Below the pieces are notes generated by a model. That model did no database searches. It had not been told where the DNA came from and worked only from the letters and a program-made list of their open reading frames with translations. A stretch of DNA of 64,000 bases from Nonomuraea jabiensis (GTDB taxonomy: Bacteria > Actinomycetota > Actinomycetes > Streptosporangiales > Streptosporangiaceae). Made by a program: the position numbers and the translations under genes. How positions within the stretch are numbered: position 1 is the stretch's first letter; each line of letters starts with the position of its first letter. Shown piece after piece: positions 1-8,105 of this stretch. The DNA is taken from the NCBI RefSeq assembly GCF_014204795.1, contig NZ_JACHMB010000001.1:12304501-12368500 (forward strand), in the 5' to 3' direction.

Positions 1-1430
1 TACGGCGAGACGGCCGTGTAGTAGTCGACGCCGAACACCTCCCGCTGGTCCTCCCCCGCCAGGTAGAGGTAGTACGCGCCGTCGCCCTGGAACCACGGCA
101 TGAGGTTCTCGCCGCTCATGTACTCGTATTTGCTGATCCGCTCGGAGCTGCGCGCCAGGGCGAAGGCGTAGCCGGGGCGCCGGTGGACGGTCCTGTCCAT
201 GGAGTTGAACGCCACGCAGCGCGCGGACGGATTGAGGTCGGCGGCCGGGATGGCGGAGTCGGCGCGGATGGCCGCGTACCGGGCGACGCTGACCGGGGAG
301 ACGAAGGCGGCCGTGTCGGCGGCCGGCAGGAACCTGACGTACTTCTTCAGCGCCAGAGCCTCGGCGCCCTCGACGTGGTCGGCCAGGTCGGCGATGGCCT
401 CCACGACCACCCCGACGTCGGCGTAGCCGGTGGTCGTGCGCGAGACCGCCCGCCCCTTGACGATCTCCATCATCCAGCCCTCGAAGATCAGCGGGGCGAA
501 GCCGTCGGAGACCCAGCGGTACACCACGCCGGCCAGGTCCTCGGAGGTGCCGCCGCTCACCGCGCCCTCCAGTGTCTTGAGCGTCTGTACGACGCGGGTG
601 AGCAGGGCTTTGCCGTACGAGCCGGTGTAGGCGACCGAATGGTGCTGGATGAAGGAGCCGTCGCGGTAGTAGCCGTCGGTGTTGCCGTGCTGAAGGTTGT
701 AGGGGTCGATGGTGGCGAAGACGGTGGCCTGGTCGGAGATGGCCTTGCCGACGCGGGCGTCGTCGCCGGTGAGCGCGCCCTGCACGATCCGGTTGGCGGT
801 GATGTCGGCCAGGTTGGCCCCGGTGTGGAAGCGCGAGTCGAGGTCGACGTCGCCGTTCTTGCCGTTGCGCAGGTAGGCGTCCATCGAGGCGACGTACGTC
901 GCCGTCAGGTCGGGCCGGTCCGTCCGCACGCGTTCGGCCAGCAGGGCCAGGGTCCGGCTGACGTGGGTGGAGATGCCGATCTCCCAGGTGTGCCAGTTGC
1001 CGTAGTAGCCTGCCGCCTGGTCGCCGTAGTAGCGCTCGTGCAGCCACTGCAGACCGTCGAGGACCCGCCGCTGGACGGCGGCGTCACCGTCGAGCTGTCC
1101 GCCCGGCGTGCGGCTGGCGAGCGCGATCTCGAACAGGTACTGGTACGCCAGCCGCAGGTTGGCGTCGTCGGTGCCCAGCTTCAGCCCGGAGAACAGCTCC
1201 CCGGCGCCCGCCTGGTCCATGGCGGTCAGCCGTTGCCGGGCGGTCGCGGTGATCGCCGCGAGCTTGCCGGCGACCTCGGGGCGGGCGTTGACGTCCGGGG
1301 TGCCCGCGAAGATCGCCACGGTGTTGGCGAGCAGCCGCGCGTGGTCGATCCCGGCGGCGGCGCGTACGGGGGTGGCCGCGGCGAGCAGACCGGCGGCGGG
1401 GAGCAGGGAGAGAACCTGGCGACGGGACAT
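1..1430 (-). CDS. Polysaccharide lyase family 8 (hyaluronate/xanthan lyase-like), 3' end outside window
   Basis: Secreted lyase predicted to cleave a uronic-acid polysaccharide by beta-elimination. The N-terminus carries a twin-arginine signal (SRRQVLSLL followed by an Ala-rich h-region), then the alpha-helical toroid of PL8. Family landmarks seen: GNWHTWEIG (about residue 145), TGANLADIT with the candidate catalytic Asn (about 206), and QHHSVAYTGSYG, whose His and final Tyr are 9 residues apart (about 263 and 272) as in the family's Asn-His-Tyr catalytic set. The gene runs off the left edge after about 476 codons, so the C-terminal beta-sandwich is missing here. ATG at 1430 is chosen because it directly precedes the Tat motif; an in-frame GTG at 1478 with an AAGG upstream is an alternative that adds 16 residues. 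Substrate cannot be decided from sequence. Confidence 0.85.
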   Translation of the reverse strand, partial: MSRRQVLSLLPAAGLLAAATPVRAAAGIDHARLLANTVAIFAGTPDVNARPEVAGKLAAITATARQRLTAMDQAGAGELFSGLKLGTDDANLRLAYQYLFEIALASRTPGGQLDGDAAVQRRVLDGLQWLHERYYGDQAAGYYGNWHTWEIGISTHVSRTLALLAERVRTDRPDLTATYVASMDAYLRNGKNGDVDLDSRFHTGANLADITANRIVQGALTGDDARVGKAISDQATVFATIDPYNLQHGNTDGYYRDGSFIQHHSVAYTGSYGKALLTRVVQTLKTLEGAVSGGTSEDLAGVVYRWVSDGFAPLIFEGWMMEIVKGRAVSRTTTGYADVGVVVEAIADLADHVEGAEALALKKYVRFLPAADTAAFVSPVSVARYAAIRADSAIPAADLNPSARCVAFNSMDRTVHRRPGYAFALARSSERISKYEYMSGENLMPWFQGDGAYYLYLAGEDQREVFGVDYYTAVSP

Positions 1431-1730
1431 GTGCGGCACGGCGAGCTCCAGGCCGTTGGGGGGATATGCCGGGCTCACCTTACATGATCCCTTTCACCGG
1501 TTCAGGGAACGAGAAGCCCATGCTCCCAGCCCGGCGGCCCGCCAGCGCTGAGCGACACCGAGCTCGGCCGCTTTCGCACGCCGGCTGCGCCGCCCGTGGG
1601 GTTCACCTCGCCGTCCGAGTCCTACCGCAATCTGCCCGGCTGGCCGCCATCAAGGCCCGCAGTGATACATGTGACGGGGAGGACGTGTCCGGCGTGCCGT
1701 AGATCGTGATCATGTTGGGAGGGGTGCGGG
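1431..1730. other. Gene-free stretch
   Basis: About 300 bases between the PL8 start and the SUKH-like gene. It should hold the PL8 promoter on the minus strand. I see no convincing coding frame, no strong hairpin and no repeat in it. Confidence 0.5.
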
Positions 1731-2114
1731 GTGGCAGGGTCGGTTTGGAGGCCGGCGGCGGCAACGCCGGCCGATGTGACGCGGGCGCGGGCCGAGACGG
1801 CGATGAGCCTTCCAGCTCCGCTGCTGGCGCTGTGGAGCGTGCGGGACGGCCTGCTCACGGAGTCCGGTGTCGCGGTGTACTCGGCAGGGGACATCGGTGA
1901 ACGCAACGCCACGTACGAAGTCGCGCGGTATGCGCCAGGATTCCTCCTCGTCGGCGATGACAGTGGTGGCCGCGGATTCCTCGTGCGTGCCGATGACCCG
2001 GACTCCGCCGTGTTCTCCTCCGGTCTGGGCGATCTGGAGCCTGCGGGCTTCGACATCGTGTCCGCGGACCTCGCGTCCTGGATCGAATCGCTCGGTCCTG
2101 CCCCTTCCTGCTGA
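1731..2114 (+). CDS. SMI1/KNR4 (SUKH) family-like protein
   Basis: A 127-residue cytoplasmic protein. The N-terminal part (TPADVTRARAETAMSLPAPL) fits the opening helix of SUKH proteins, followed by LWSVRDGLL and the core FLLVGDDSGGRGFLV ... VFSSGLGDL. SUKH proteins often act as immunity proteins for polymorphic toxins or as small interaction domains. No toxin gene is adjacent, so an immunity role is not supported here. GTG at 1731 is preceded by GGAGGGG at good spacing; the later ATG at 1803 would cut into the conserved N-terminal region. It stands alone, followed by about 240 bases (2115-2353) in which I see no gene. Confidence 0.6.
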   Translation: MAGSVWRPAAATPADVTRARAETAMSLPAPLLALWSVRDGLLTESGVAVYSAGDIGERNATYEVARYAPGFLLVGDDSGGRGFLVRADDPDSAVFSSGLGDLEPAGFDIVSADLASWIESLGPAPSC

Positions 2115-2353
2115 CAAAGGGCGCCCTCCGAGGGCGGGGAAAATGCTTCTCGCGGTGCGGATGACCCGGCAGGGCTGGGAGGAGGCTCTGTCCCGGGCCG
2201 TGCTCACGACCGCGGATCCGGCAGCCGGTCCGCAAGGCCGCGGTATTGGCACAGACCGGGCACGCTGCCAAGGCCCAGCGGCTGTTCCCCGCAGAGCGGG
2301 TGTATCCGCTGCCACGGACGCTGGAAAGCCTCCTTTCCCCGGCTGGATGAGCC

Positions 2354-3058
2354 TTAGGCGGGTGAGGTCAGGCCCAGGGACGTGATCAGGGCGATCATCT
2401 CGTCGTGGTAGATCGCGGCCGGATCGCGGGTGAGCGTGCGCAGGTGGCCGTAGATCTCCAGCGCGACCAGGCCGTGCATGCGGCCCCACACCCGTAGCGT
2501 GAGCGCCACCGCGTCCGGCGGCAGGTCCGGGAACGTGGCCTGGATGTCCGCCGCCAGGCCGGGGTCGAAGTCGGACCAGGTGTAGGAGCCCGGGTCGGGC
2601 CCGGTCCAGGCCGCCGCGACCAGGCCCGTGAGCCCCCGGCACGCCCGGTGCTCGGCCTCCTTCGCCGGGGTGTCCTCGGGGGGCTGGTAGCCGGGGACCG
2701 GGTCGCCGTAGATGAGGCGGAAACCCTGCGGGTTGGCCAGGGCCCACTCGCGTACGGTCTGCGCCCAGGCCAGGACGCGACCGCCGGGGTCGGTGGCGGG
2801 GACGGCGTCGCGGGCGGACTCCGCCCTGTCCACCAGGGCCGTGTAGAGGTCGGCGATGAGCGTGGTGACCAGGTCGTCGCGGGTGGCGAAGTAGCTGTAG
2901 ATCGCGCCGGCCGTCATGCCCATGTCGCGGGCGATGGCGCGCAGCGAGATGGCGTCGGGGCCGCCGGCCGCCATGAGCTTGAGCGCGATCTCCTTGATCT
3001 CCGCCGTGGTCTCCGCGCGCAGCCGCTCACGCCTGCTCATCGTCGTCTGATCTCCCAC
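2354..3058 (-). CDS. TetR/AcrR family repressor with TetR_C_33 (WHG)-type C-terminus
   Basis: A 234-residue one-component regulator. The N-terminal HTH is clear (ISLRAIARDMGMTAGAIYSYFATRDDLV, about residues 37-66), followed by an all-helical ligand domain of the WHG type. It is divergent from the MFS exporter gene with 94 bp between the starts, so it most likely represses that exporter and itself. The GTG at 3058 lies 7 nt after a TAGACT hexamer, which favours a leaderless transcript; an internal ATG (MSRRERLR) 6 codons on is possible. The ligand is unknown. Confidence 0.85.
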   Translation of the reverse strand: MGDQTTMSRRERLRAETTAEIKEIALKLMAAGGPDAISLRAIARDMGMTAGAIYSYFATRDDLVTTLIADLYTALVDRAESARDAVPATDPGGRVLAWAQTVREWALANPQGFRLIYGDPVPGYQPPEDTPAKEAEHRACRGLTGLVAAAWTGPDPGSYTWSDFDPGLAADIQATFPDLPPDAVALTLRVWGRMHGLVALEIYGHLRTLTRDPAAIYHDEMIALITSLGLTSPA

Positions 3059-3060
3059 GC

Positions 3061-3088
3061 TTGACAGTCTACAGCGTTGGGCTACTGT
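3061..3088 (+). promoter_or_regulatory. Promoter of the MFS-SnoaL operon
   Basis: TTGACA (3061-3066) and TACTGT (3083-3088) are separated by 16 bp. An ACAG...CTGT inverted repeat (3071-3074 and 3085-3088) lies within it and is a candidate repressor site. Confidence 0.55.
3066..3071 (-). promoter_or_regulatory. -10 (TAGACT) of tetR, leaderless
   Basis: TAGACT sits 7 nt before GTG 3058 on the minus strand. It overlaps the -35 of the opposing MFS promoter, so the two divergent promoters compete for the same DNA. Confidence 0.5.
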
Positions 3089-3152
3089 TCCCCGTGTACA
3101 AATTGAACGGCGTGTAGGAAGTTCGCGCCGTGCAAGGAGAGGGGATTATGGA

Positions 3153-4559
3153 GTGACGCTTGCCACCTCTCGAGCGCCGACCGACGCGGGCCGTTCCGGG
3201 CCCAGACTGGCGCTCCTGGCGTTCACCCAGCTCATCGTGGCTCTCGACTACAACATCGTTTACGTGGCGCTGCCCGACATCGGGACGGCGCTGGGCTTCA
3301 GCGCGCGATCCGTGCAGTGGGTGGTGAGCGCGTACGCCATCGGGCTCGGCGGGCTGCTGCTGCTCGGCGGCCGGGCCGTGGACAAGCTCGGCGCGCGGCG
3401 CACGTTCATGCTCGGCCTTGCGCTGTACGGCGTGGCCTCCCTGGCCGGCGGGCTGGCCCCCGGCTCCGGCGTGCTGATCGCCGCCCGCGCCGTCCAGGGC
3501 GTCGGCGGGGCCCTGCTCACCCCGGCCACGCTCGCGCTGATCTACCGGGGGTTCGAGGAGGGGCCCGCGCGCAACCGGGCGCTGGGCGCCTGGGGCATGG
3601 CCGGCAGCGCCGGACTGGCCGCCGGGTCGCTGCTGGGCGGCGTGCTCACCAGCGCCCTGGGCTGGGAGTGGGTGTTCTTCGTGAACGTCCCGCTGGCCGT
3701 CGGCGCCGTCCTCGCCGCGCCCCGGCTGCTCGCCTCCGACGGCCGTCCCGCGTCCGGACTGCGCGGGTTCGACGTGCCGGGCGCGCTGCTGGCGACGGCG
3801 GGATCGACGCTGGTGGTGTTCGGCCTGGCCAGCGGGCCGGAGGCCGGATGGGGGTCGGTACGCGGCGCCGGGTCGCTGATCGCGGGCCTGGTGCTGCTGG
3901 CGCTGCTGGTCCTGGTCGAGGCGCGCGGCCGGGATCCGCTGATCCCGCTGCGGCTGGTCCGGCGGCGCGGCCCGGCCACCACGATGGTGGTGATCGCCGT
4001 GTTCCAGGGCACGCTGGGCGGCGCCTACTACGTGCTCACCACGTACCTGCAGCCGGTCCTCGGCTACAGCGCCCTGGCGGCGGGGCTGACGTTCCTGCCG
4101 CTCACCCTCGTCTGCATGGCCGCCGCGCTGAAGGCCGCCCCGGTGATGCTCGGCCGGTGGGGGATCCGTACGACGCTCAGCGCCGGCATGCTCGGCGCCG
4201 GAGCCGGGATCGCCATGCTGACCGCGGGCATGCCCGCGGGCGGCGGCTTCTGGACGTTGATGCCGGGCAGCCTCGTCTGGGGCTTCTTCGGCGGCGTGGC
4301 CTTCGTCGCCCTGTTCGCGGCGGCCGGCGCCGGGGTGGCCCCGGAGGCGCAGGGCGTCGCGTCGGGCCTGGCCAGCACGGCCAAGGAGGTCGGCGGCGCG
4401 ATGGGGCTGGCCGTCTTCGTCGCCGTCGCCACCGCCTCCTCCGACCTGCTCGGCGGTCTGCACGCGGCCGGCTGGGCCGCCGCGGCCGCCACCGCCCTGG
4501 GCGGCCTCGCCGCCCTGGCACTCGAACCGAACCCGACCTCGGAAGGAATCACGTCATGA
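3153..4559 (+). CDS. MFS drug/metabolite exporter, DHA2-like
   Basis: A 468-residue inner-membrane proton antiporter. The first helix has the LDYNIVYVALPDI motif of DHA2 exporters, loop 2-3 has GGRAVDKLGARR (motif A), and helix 5 has GPAIGG-like spacing (AAGSLLGGVLTSALGWEWVFFVNVPL). About 14 hydrophobic segments are visible. GTG 3153 is chosen by homology. The AAGGAGAGGGG upstream (from 3134) is nearer to an ATG at 3148 that encodes only ATG-GAG-TGA, whose stop overlaps the GTG, so translation may be coupled through this two-codon start-stop. The gene overlaps the next one by ATGA and is divergent from the TetR gene, which points to efflux of the TetR ligand. Confidence 0.85.
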   Translation: MTLATSRAPTDAGRSGPRLALLAFTQLIVALDYNIVYVALPDIGTALGFSARSVQWVVSAYAIGLGGLLLLGGRAVDKLGARRTFMLGLALYGVASLAGGLAPGSGVLIAARAVQGVGGALLTPATLALIYRGFEEGPARNRALGAWGMAGSAGLAAGSLLGGVLTSALGWEWVFFVNVPLAVGAVLAAPRLLASDGRPASGLRGFDVPGALLATAGSTLVVFGLASGPEAGWGSVRGAGSLIAGLVLLALLVLVEARGRDPLIPLRLVRRRGPATTMVVIAVFQGTLGGAYYVLTTYLQPVLGYSALAAGLTFLPLTLVCMAAALKAAPVMLGRWGIRTTLSAGMLGAGAGIAMLTAGMPAGGGFWTLMPGSLVWGFFGGVAFVALFAAAGAGVAPEAQGVASGLASTAKEVGGAMGLAVFVAVATASSDLLGGLHAAGWAAAAATALGGLAALALEPNPTSEGITS

Positions 4560-4903
4560 TCGACGACCTCATCGGCAAGTACCTGGACATCTGGAACGAG
4601 CGCGACGCCGCCGCCCGGGACCTCCTGATCAAGGCCGTGCTCACCGACGACTCGGTCTACTCCGACCCCGACTACGCCGGGCTGCACGGACACGCGGAGC
4701 TGTCGGAGGCGATCGGCCGGGCTCAGGAGAACTTCGGCGACCTGGTGTTCACGCTCGGCACGCTGATCGGCGCCCATCACGACACGGCGCTGTTCACCTG
4801 GCGGCTCGGCGCGCCGGGCTCGGACGCGCCGGTCGCGACCGGCTACGACGTCGTGGAGTTCGCGGACGACCGCATCAGCCGCGTGGTCGGTTTCTTCGGG
4901 TGA
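4556..4903 (+). CDS. SnoaL/NTF2-like small protein
   Basis: A 115-residue protein with the cone-shaped NTF2/SnoaL pattern: an N-terminal helix (IGKYLDIWNERDAAARDLLI), VYSDPDYAGLHGHAELSEAI, then strands ending VEFADDRISRVVGFFG. Such proteins are polyketide cyclases, isomerases or ligand binders. The ATG overlaps the MFS stop (ATGA), so it is made together with the exporter and may act on, or sense, its substrate. No catalytic assignment is possible. Confidence 0.7.
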   Translation: MIDDLIGKYLDIWNERDAAARDLLIKAVLTDDSVYSDPDYAGLHGHAELSEAIGRAQENFGDLVFTLGTLIGAHHDTALFTWRLGAPGSDAPVATGYDVVEFADDRISRVVGFFG

Positions 4904-4911
4904 GCCCTCCT

Positions 4912-4957
4912 TGTCAGGCTGGATTGACAGCGACTCGCCTGTCAGTCTAGCTTGACA
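4912..4957 (+). promoter_or_regulatory. Two tandem TGTCA-N8-TGACA operators over a leaderless promoter
   Basis: Copy 1 is 4912-4929 and copy 2 is 4940-4957; both are perfect TGTCA/TGACA inverted repeats with 8-bp spacers, 28 bp apart. TTGACA at 4924-4929 can serve as -35 and TAGCTT or TCTAGC (about 4946-4953) as -10, so both copies cover the core promoter. The second ends 3 bp before ATG 4961. Confidence 0.65.
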
Positions 4958-4960
4958 AGC

Positions 4961-5653
4961 ATGCGAACTCTCACACCTGCGGACCACTGGCGGCTGCTGC
5001 TGTGCGGCGTGGTCGCCGGGCCGCTGTTCGTCGTCGCGTTCCTCGTCCAGGGCGCCCTCCGCCCTCACTACGACCCGCTGCGCCACCCGGTCAGCTCGCT
5101 CGCGCTCGGGCCGGGCGGCTGGGTGCAGGCGGTCAACTTCGTCGTGGCCGGCCTCCTGACACTGGCCTTCGCCGCCGGGCTGCGGCGGGCGCTCCACCGG
5201 GTCTGGGGCCCGGTCCTGGTGGGGGTCTGGGGCGCCGGCCTGATCGGCGCCGGGCTGTTCACCACCGACCCGGTGAGCGGCTATCCGCCGGGCACTCCCG
5301 GCCTGCTGCCCGAGTACGGCAGCGCGCACGCGGCGTTGCACGACTACCTCTCGCTGGCGGCATTCGTGGTGCTGGTCGCCGCCTGCTTCGTCTTCGCGGC
5401 CGGGTTCGCGCGGGACCGGGAGTTCGGGTGGGCGGCGTACTCGGTGGCCAGCGGGGCCGGGTTCACGGCGGCGATGGCGACCGCCACGATCGCCTTCGGC
5501 CAGGACCCGGCGCTGGTCGCCCACGGCGGGCTCTACCAGCGCGTCGCGATCGCCATCGGCTGGGCCTGGCTGACCCTGCTGGCGCTGCGGCTGCTCAGGC
5601 GGCGACCCGCCGGGCCGCGAACACCAGCAGGACGGCCGCGGCGACCGTCATGA
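4961..5653 (+). CDS. DUF998 family membrane protein
   Basis: A 230-residue integral membrane protein with about six hydrophobic segments. The DUF998 signature is present: HYDPLRHPVSSLALGPGGWVQ after the first helix, GLFTTDP after the third, and HDYLSLAAF later. The family's biochemical role is unknown. ATG 4961 has no Shine-Dalgarno and lies directly after an operator-covered promoter, so a leaderless, repressed transcript is likely. The last 59 bases overlap the convergent gene at 5595-5846, where the protein ends in an Arg/Pro-rich tail. Confidence 0.75.
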   Translation: MRTLTPADHWRLLLCGVVAGPLFVVAFLVQGALRPHYDPLRHPVSSLALGPGGWVQAVNFVVAGLLTLAFAAGLRRALHRVWGPVLVGVWGAGLIGAGLFTTDPVSGYPPGTPGLLPEYGSAHAALHDYLSLAAFVVLVAACFVFAAGFARDREFGWAAYSVASGAGFTAAMATATIAFGQDPALVAHGGLYQRVAIAIGWAWLTLLALRLLRRRPAGPRTPAGRPRRPS

Positions 5654-5846
5654 CCGCGTTGCCGGCCAGGTCGGCCGCCGGGCTCGCGCGCACGATCACC
5701 TGCCACGGGAACGAGTGCCACGCGTACGTGAGCATGGCCCCCGCCGCGACGGACACGCGGCGAACCAGGGCGAGAGGCCTTTGGGGTCGCAACGCGTAGA
5801 GGAGCACGAAGAGCGCACCGGCCACCAGGGCGAACGCGAACATCAC
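5595..5846 (-). CDS. Small hypothetical membrane protein
   Basis: An 83-residue protein with an N-terminal hydrophobic segment (FAFALVAGALFVLLYAL), a middle amphipathic segment and a C-terminal one (AVMTVAAAVLLVFAARRVAA). I do not recognise a family. It overlaps the 3' end of the DUF998 gene by 59 bp in a convergent arrangement. The start is GTG-ATG (5846/5843). The hydrophobic composition in this frame supports it being real, but the overlap lowers confidence. Confidence 0.45.
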   Translation of the reverse strand: MMFAFALVAGALFVLLYALRPQRPLALVRRVSVAAGAMLTYAWHSFPWQVIVRASPAADLAGNAVMTVAAAVLLVFAARRVAA

Positions 5847-5892
5847 CCACGGGCCCGGCGCCCGCCCGGCGACGGAGGGGCCACGCGAGCGA

Positions 5893-5922
5893 AGGGCCCG
5901 GCCTCGCGGGAGGCCGGGCCCT
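5893..5922. terminator. Perfect 13-bp stem, bidirectional-type terminator
   Basis: AGGGCCCGGCCTC (5893-5905), loop GCGG, and its exact complement (5910-5922). There is no clear T-run. It lies downstream of actP on the minus strand and can end that operon. Confidence 0.7.
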
Positions 5923-5973
5923 CGGGTGCAGGCGCCTTCAGGAGAGGAGGGGGGAGGCGCCTTCGGGGGAACG

Positions 5974-7614
5974 TCAGTGCTGGGTCGCCTTCTCCGCGCC
6001 GACGCCGGTGAGGGAGCGGACCTCCATCTCGGCGTACTTCGCCGCGTTGTACTCCTTGCTGAGGATCGTGCCGAGCCACCCGCACAGGAAGCCGATCGGG
6101 ATCGACAGGATGCCGGGGTTGCTCAGCGGGAACCAGTGGAAGTCCACGCCGACGATCAGTGCGGTCGGCTTGACGCCGGCCGGGGGCGGCGGCGCGGAGA
6201 CCACCGGCGAGAAGATGACCAGGATCAGGGCCGAGATCAGGCCGCCGTAGATGGCCGAGACCGCGCCCGTCGTGTTGAACCGCTTCCAGAACAGGCTGTA
6301 GAGGATCGCGGGCAGGTTGGCCGAGGCCGCGACGGCGAAGGCCAGGGCGACCAGGAAGGCCACGTTCTGGCCCTGGGCCAGGATGCCCAGGCCGATCGCG
6401 ATGGCGCCGATGATCAGGGCGGAGACGCGCGCCACCACGACCTCCTGGCGCTCGCTGGCCTGGCCGCGCTTGAAGACGTGCGCGTACAGGTCGTGCGAGA
6501 AGCTGGAGGAGGAGGCCAGCGTGAGGCCCGCCACGACGGCGAGGATCGTGGCGAAGGCGACGGCGCCGATGAGCGCCAGCAGGATCGTGCCGCCGACCGA
6601 GCCGAAGATCTCCTGGCCGACGCGTTCGGCCAGCATCGGCGCGGCGGTGTTGCCCGCCGGGTCACCGGCGACGATCGCGGACTTGCCGACCAGGGCCGCG
6701 GCGCCGAAGCCGAGGACGAGGGTCAGCAGGTAGAACACGCCGATGATGCCGATGCCCCACAGGACCGACTTGCGGGCGTCCTTGGCGGTGGGGACGGTGT
6801 AGAAGCGGATGAGGATGTGCGGCAGGCCCGCGGTGCCGAGCACGAGCGCCAGGCCCAGGCTGATGAGGTCGATCTTGCCGGCCAGCCCCTGGGCCTCCGT
6901 GCCGTACTTCAGGCCGGGGATCAGGAAGCTGCCCGGGTTCGCCTTGGGGCCGCTGGTGGTGGCGGCCTGGCCGAGCAGGGACGACAGGTTGAAGCCGAAC
7001 TTGCCGAGCACCAGCACCGTCACCAGCGCGGCGCCGCCCATCAGCAGCACGGCCTTGACGATCTGCACCCAGGTGGTGCCCTTCATGCCGCCGAAGACCA
7101 CGTAGACGATCATCAGCGCGCCCACGCCGACGATGGTCCACGCCTTGCCCGCCGGGGAGGTGATGCCGAGCAGCAGGCCGACCAGGGCGCCCGCGCCGAC
7201 CATCTGGGCCAGCAGGTAGAAGATGCTGACCACGATGGTGGACACGCCCGCCGCCGTGCGCACGGGGCGCGGGCTCATCCGGAAGGCCAGCACGTCGGCC
7301 ATGGTGAACTTGCCCGAGTTCCGCATCAGCTCGGCGACCAGCAGCAGCGCGACCAGCCACGCCACCAGGAAGCCGATCGAGTACAGGAACCCGTCGTAGC
7401 CGGACAGCGCGATGATGCCGGCGATGCCGAGGAAGGAGGCGGCCGACATGTAGTCGCCGCCGATGGCCAGCCCGTTCTGCACGCCGGTGAACGACCGACC
7501 GCCGGCGTAGTAGTCGGCGGCCGTCTTGGTCTGCCGGCTCGCCCAGAACGTGATCCCCAGCGTGGCCGCGACGAACGTGAGGAAGAGGATCATCCCCAGG
7601 GTGTGGGAGCTCAC
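5974..7614 (-). CDS. actP: Cation/acetate symporter (SSS family)
   Basis: A 546-residue sodium:solute symporter with 13 or so hydrophobic segments. ActP hallmarks are visible: TKTAADYYAGGRSFTGVQNGLAIGGD split over the first loop, DYMSAASFLGIAG, and GTAGLPHILIRFYTVP in the middle. It imports acetate, and related members take pyruvate or propionate. Its GTG start (7614) overlaps the stop of the upstream DUF485 gene by 4 bp, the standard pairing for acetate permeases. The strong hairpin at 5893-5922 follows. Confidence 0.88.
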   Translation of the reverse strand: MSSHTLGMILFLTFVAATLGITFWASRQTKTAADYYAGGRSFTGVQNGLAIGGDYMSAASFLGIAGIIALSGYDGFLYSIGFLVAWLVALLLVAELMRNSGKFTMADVLAFRMSPRPVRTAAGVSTIVVSIFYLLAQMVGAGALVGLLLGITSPAGKAWTIVGVGALMIVYVVFGGMKGTTWVQIVKAVLLMGGAALVTVLVLGKFGFNLSSLLGQAATTSGPKANPGSFLIPGLKYGTEAQGLAGKIDLISLGLALVLGTAGLPHILIRFYTVPTAKDARKSVLWGIGIIGVFYLLTLVLGFGAAALVGKSAIVAGDPAGNTAAPMLAERVGQEIFGSVGGTILLALIGAVAFATILAVVAGLTLASSSSFSHDLYAHVFKRGQASERQEVVVARVSALIIGAIAIGLGILAQGQNVAFLVALAFAVAASANLPAILYSLFWKRFNTTGAVSAIYGGLISALILVIFSPVVSAPPPPAGVKPTALIVGVDFHWFPLSNPGILSIPIGFLCGWLGTILSKEYNAAKYAEMEVRSLTGVGAEKATQH

Positions 7615-7940
7615 TTGGTCTTCTCCTCAACCTCGTGGCGGAGCTTGTCGGCGATCGGGTCGAGCTTCTTCTCGGCGTGCCTGGCGTACGCCCACGCGAT
7701 GAGGAACGTGGAGACGAACTGGAGCAAACCGAAGACGAGGCCGACGTTGATCTCGCCGAGCAGCTTGATCCCCATGAAGCCGCGGGCCCATCCGGACAGC
7801 ACCACGTAGAGCAGGTACCACACGAGGAACGCCACGGTCATCGGGAACGTCCAGGCGCGGAATCGCCGTTTCAGATCCTGGAACTCACTGCTCTCCTGAA
7901 CTTCCTCATAGACCGATGCGTCATGTTCTTTAGTCGTCAC
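7611..7940 (-). CDS. DUF485 domain membrane protein, partner of ActP
   Basis: A 109-residue protein with two membrane helices: MTVAFLVWYLLYVVLSG and the second around FGLLQFVSTFLIAWAYA. DUF485 proteins (YjcH type) are encoded just before acetate symporters and are thought to support them. GTG 7940 follows GGAGGT at ideal spacing. A CRP-like site (7952-7967) lies immediately upstream of the Shine-Dalgarno. Confidence 0.85.
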   Translation of the reverse strand: MTTKEHDASVYEEVQESSEFQDLKRRFRAWTFPMTVAFLVWYLLYVVLSGWARGFMGIKLLGEINVGLVFGLLQFVSTFLIAWAYARHAEKKLDPIADKLRHEVEEKTK

Positions 7941-7951
7941 GAGACCTCCAC

Positions 7952-7967
7952 TGTGATGCGGATCACG
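7952..7967. promoter_or_regulatory. CRP/FNR-like site TGTGA-N6-TCACG
   Basis: TGTGATGCGGATCACG has a perfect GTGAT/ATCAC inverted repeat, one base from the consensus TGTGA-N6-TCACA. It lies 12 bp upstream of the start of the DUF485-actP operon. Acetate and monocarboxylate uptake genes are known CRP/GlxR targets in E. coli and Corynebacterium; binding here is inference. Confidence 0.45.
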
Positions 7968-8105
7968 CCCAACGTAAGAGCGCAACCTACCCGTCGTGGA
8001 GGTCCCTGGTGACGTTGTTCGGCGAGTCGCTGGGGTCCGGCGATTAGTTGGGAATGGCTTGCGGTGAAAGGTCTGTTGCGCGCGACGAGCGGTTGATCGC
8101 GCCTC

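Noticed and set aside
3069..4463. Long antisense frame opposite the MFS gene (464 codons)
   Set aside because: Arg/Gly/His-biased translation without domains; the plus-strand frame has clear membrane segments. A GC-rich codon-position shadow.
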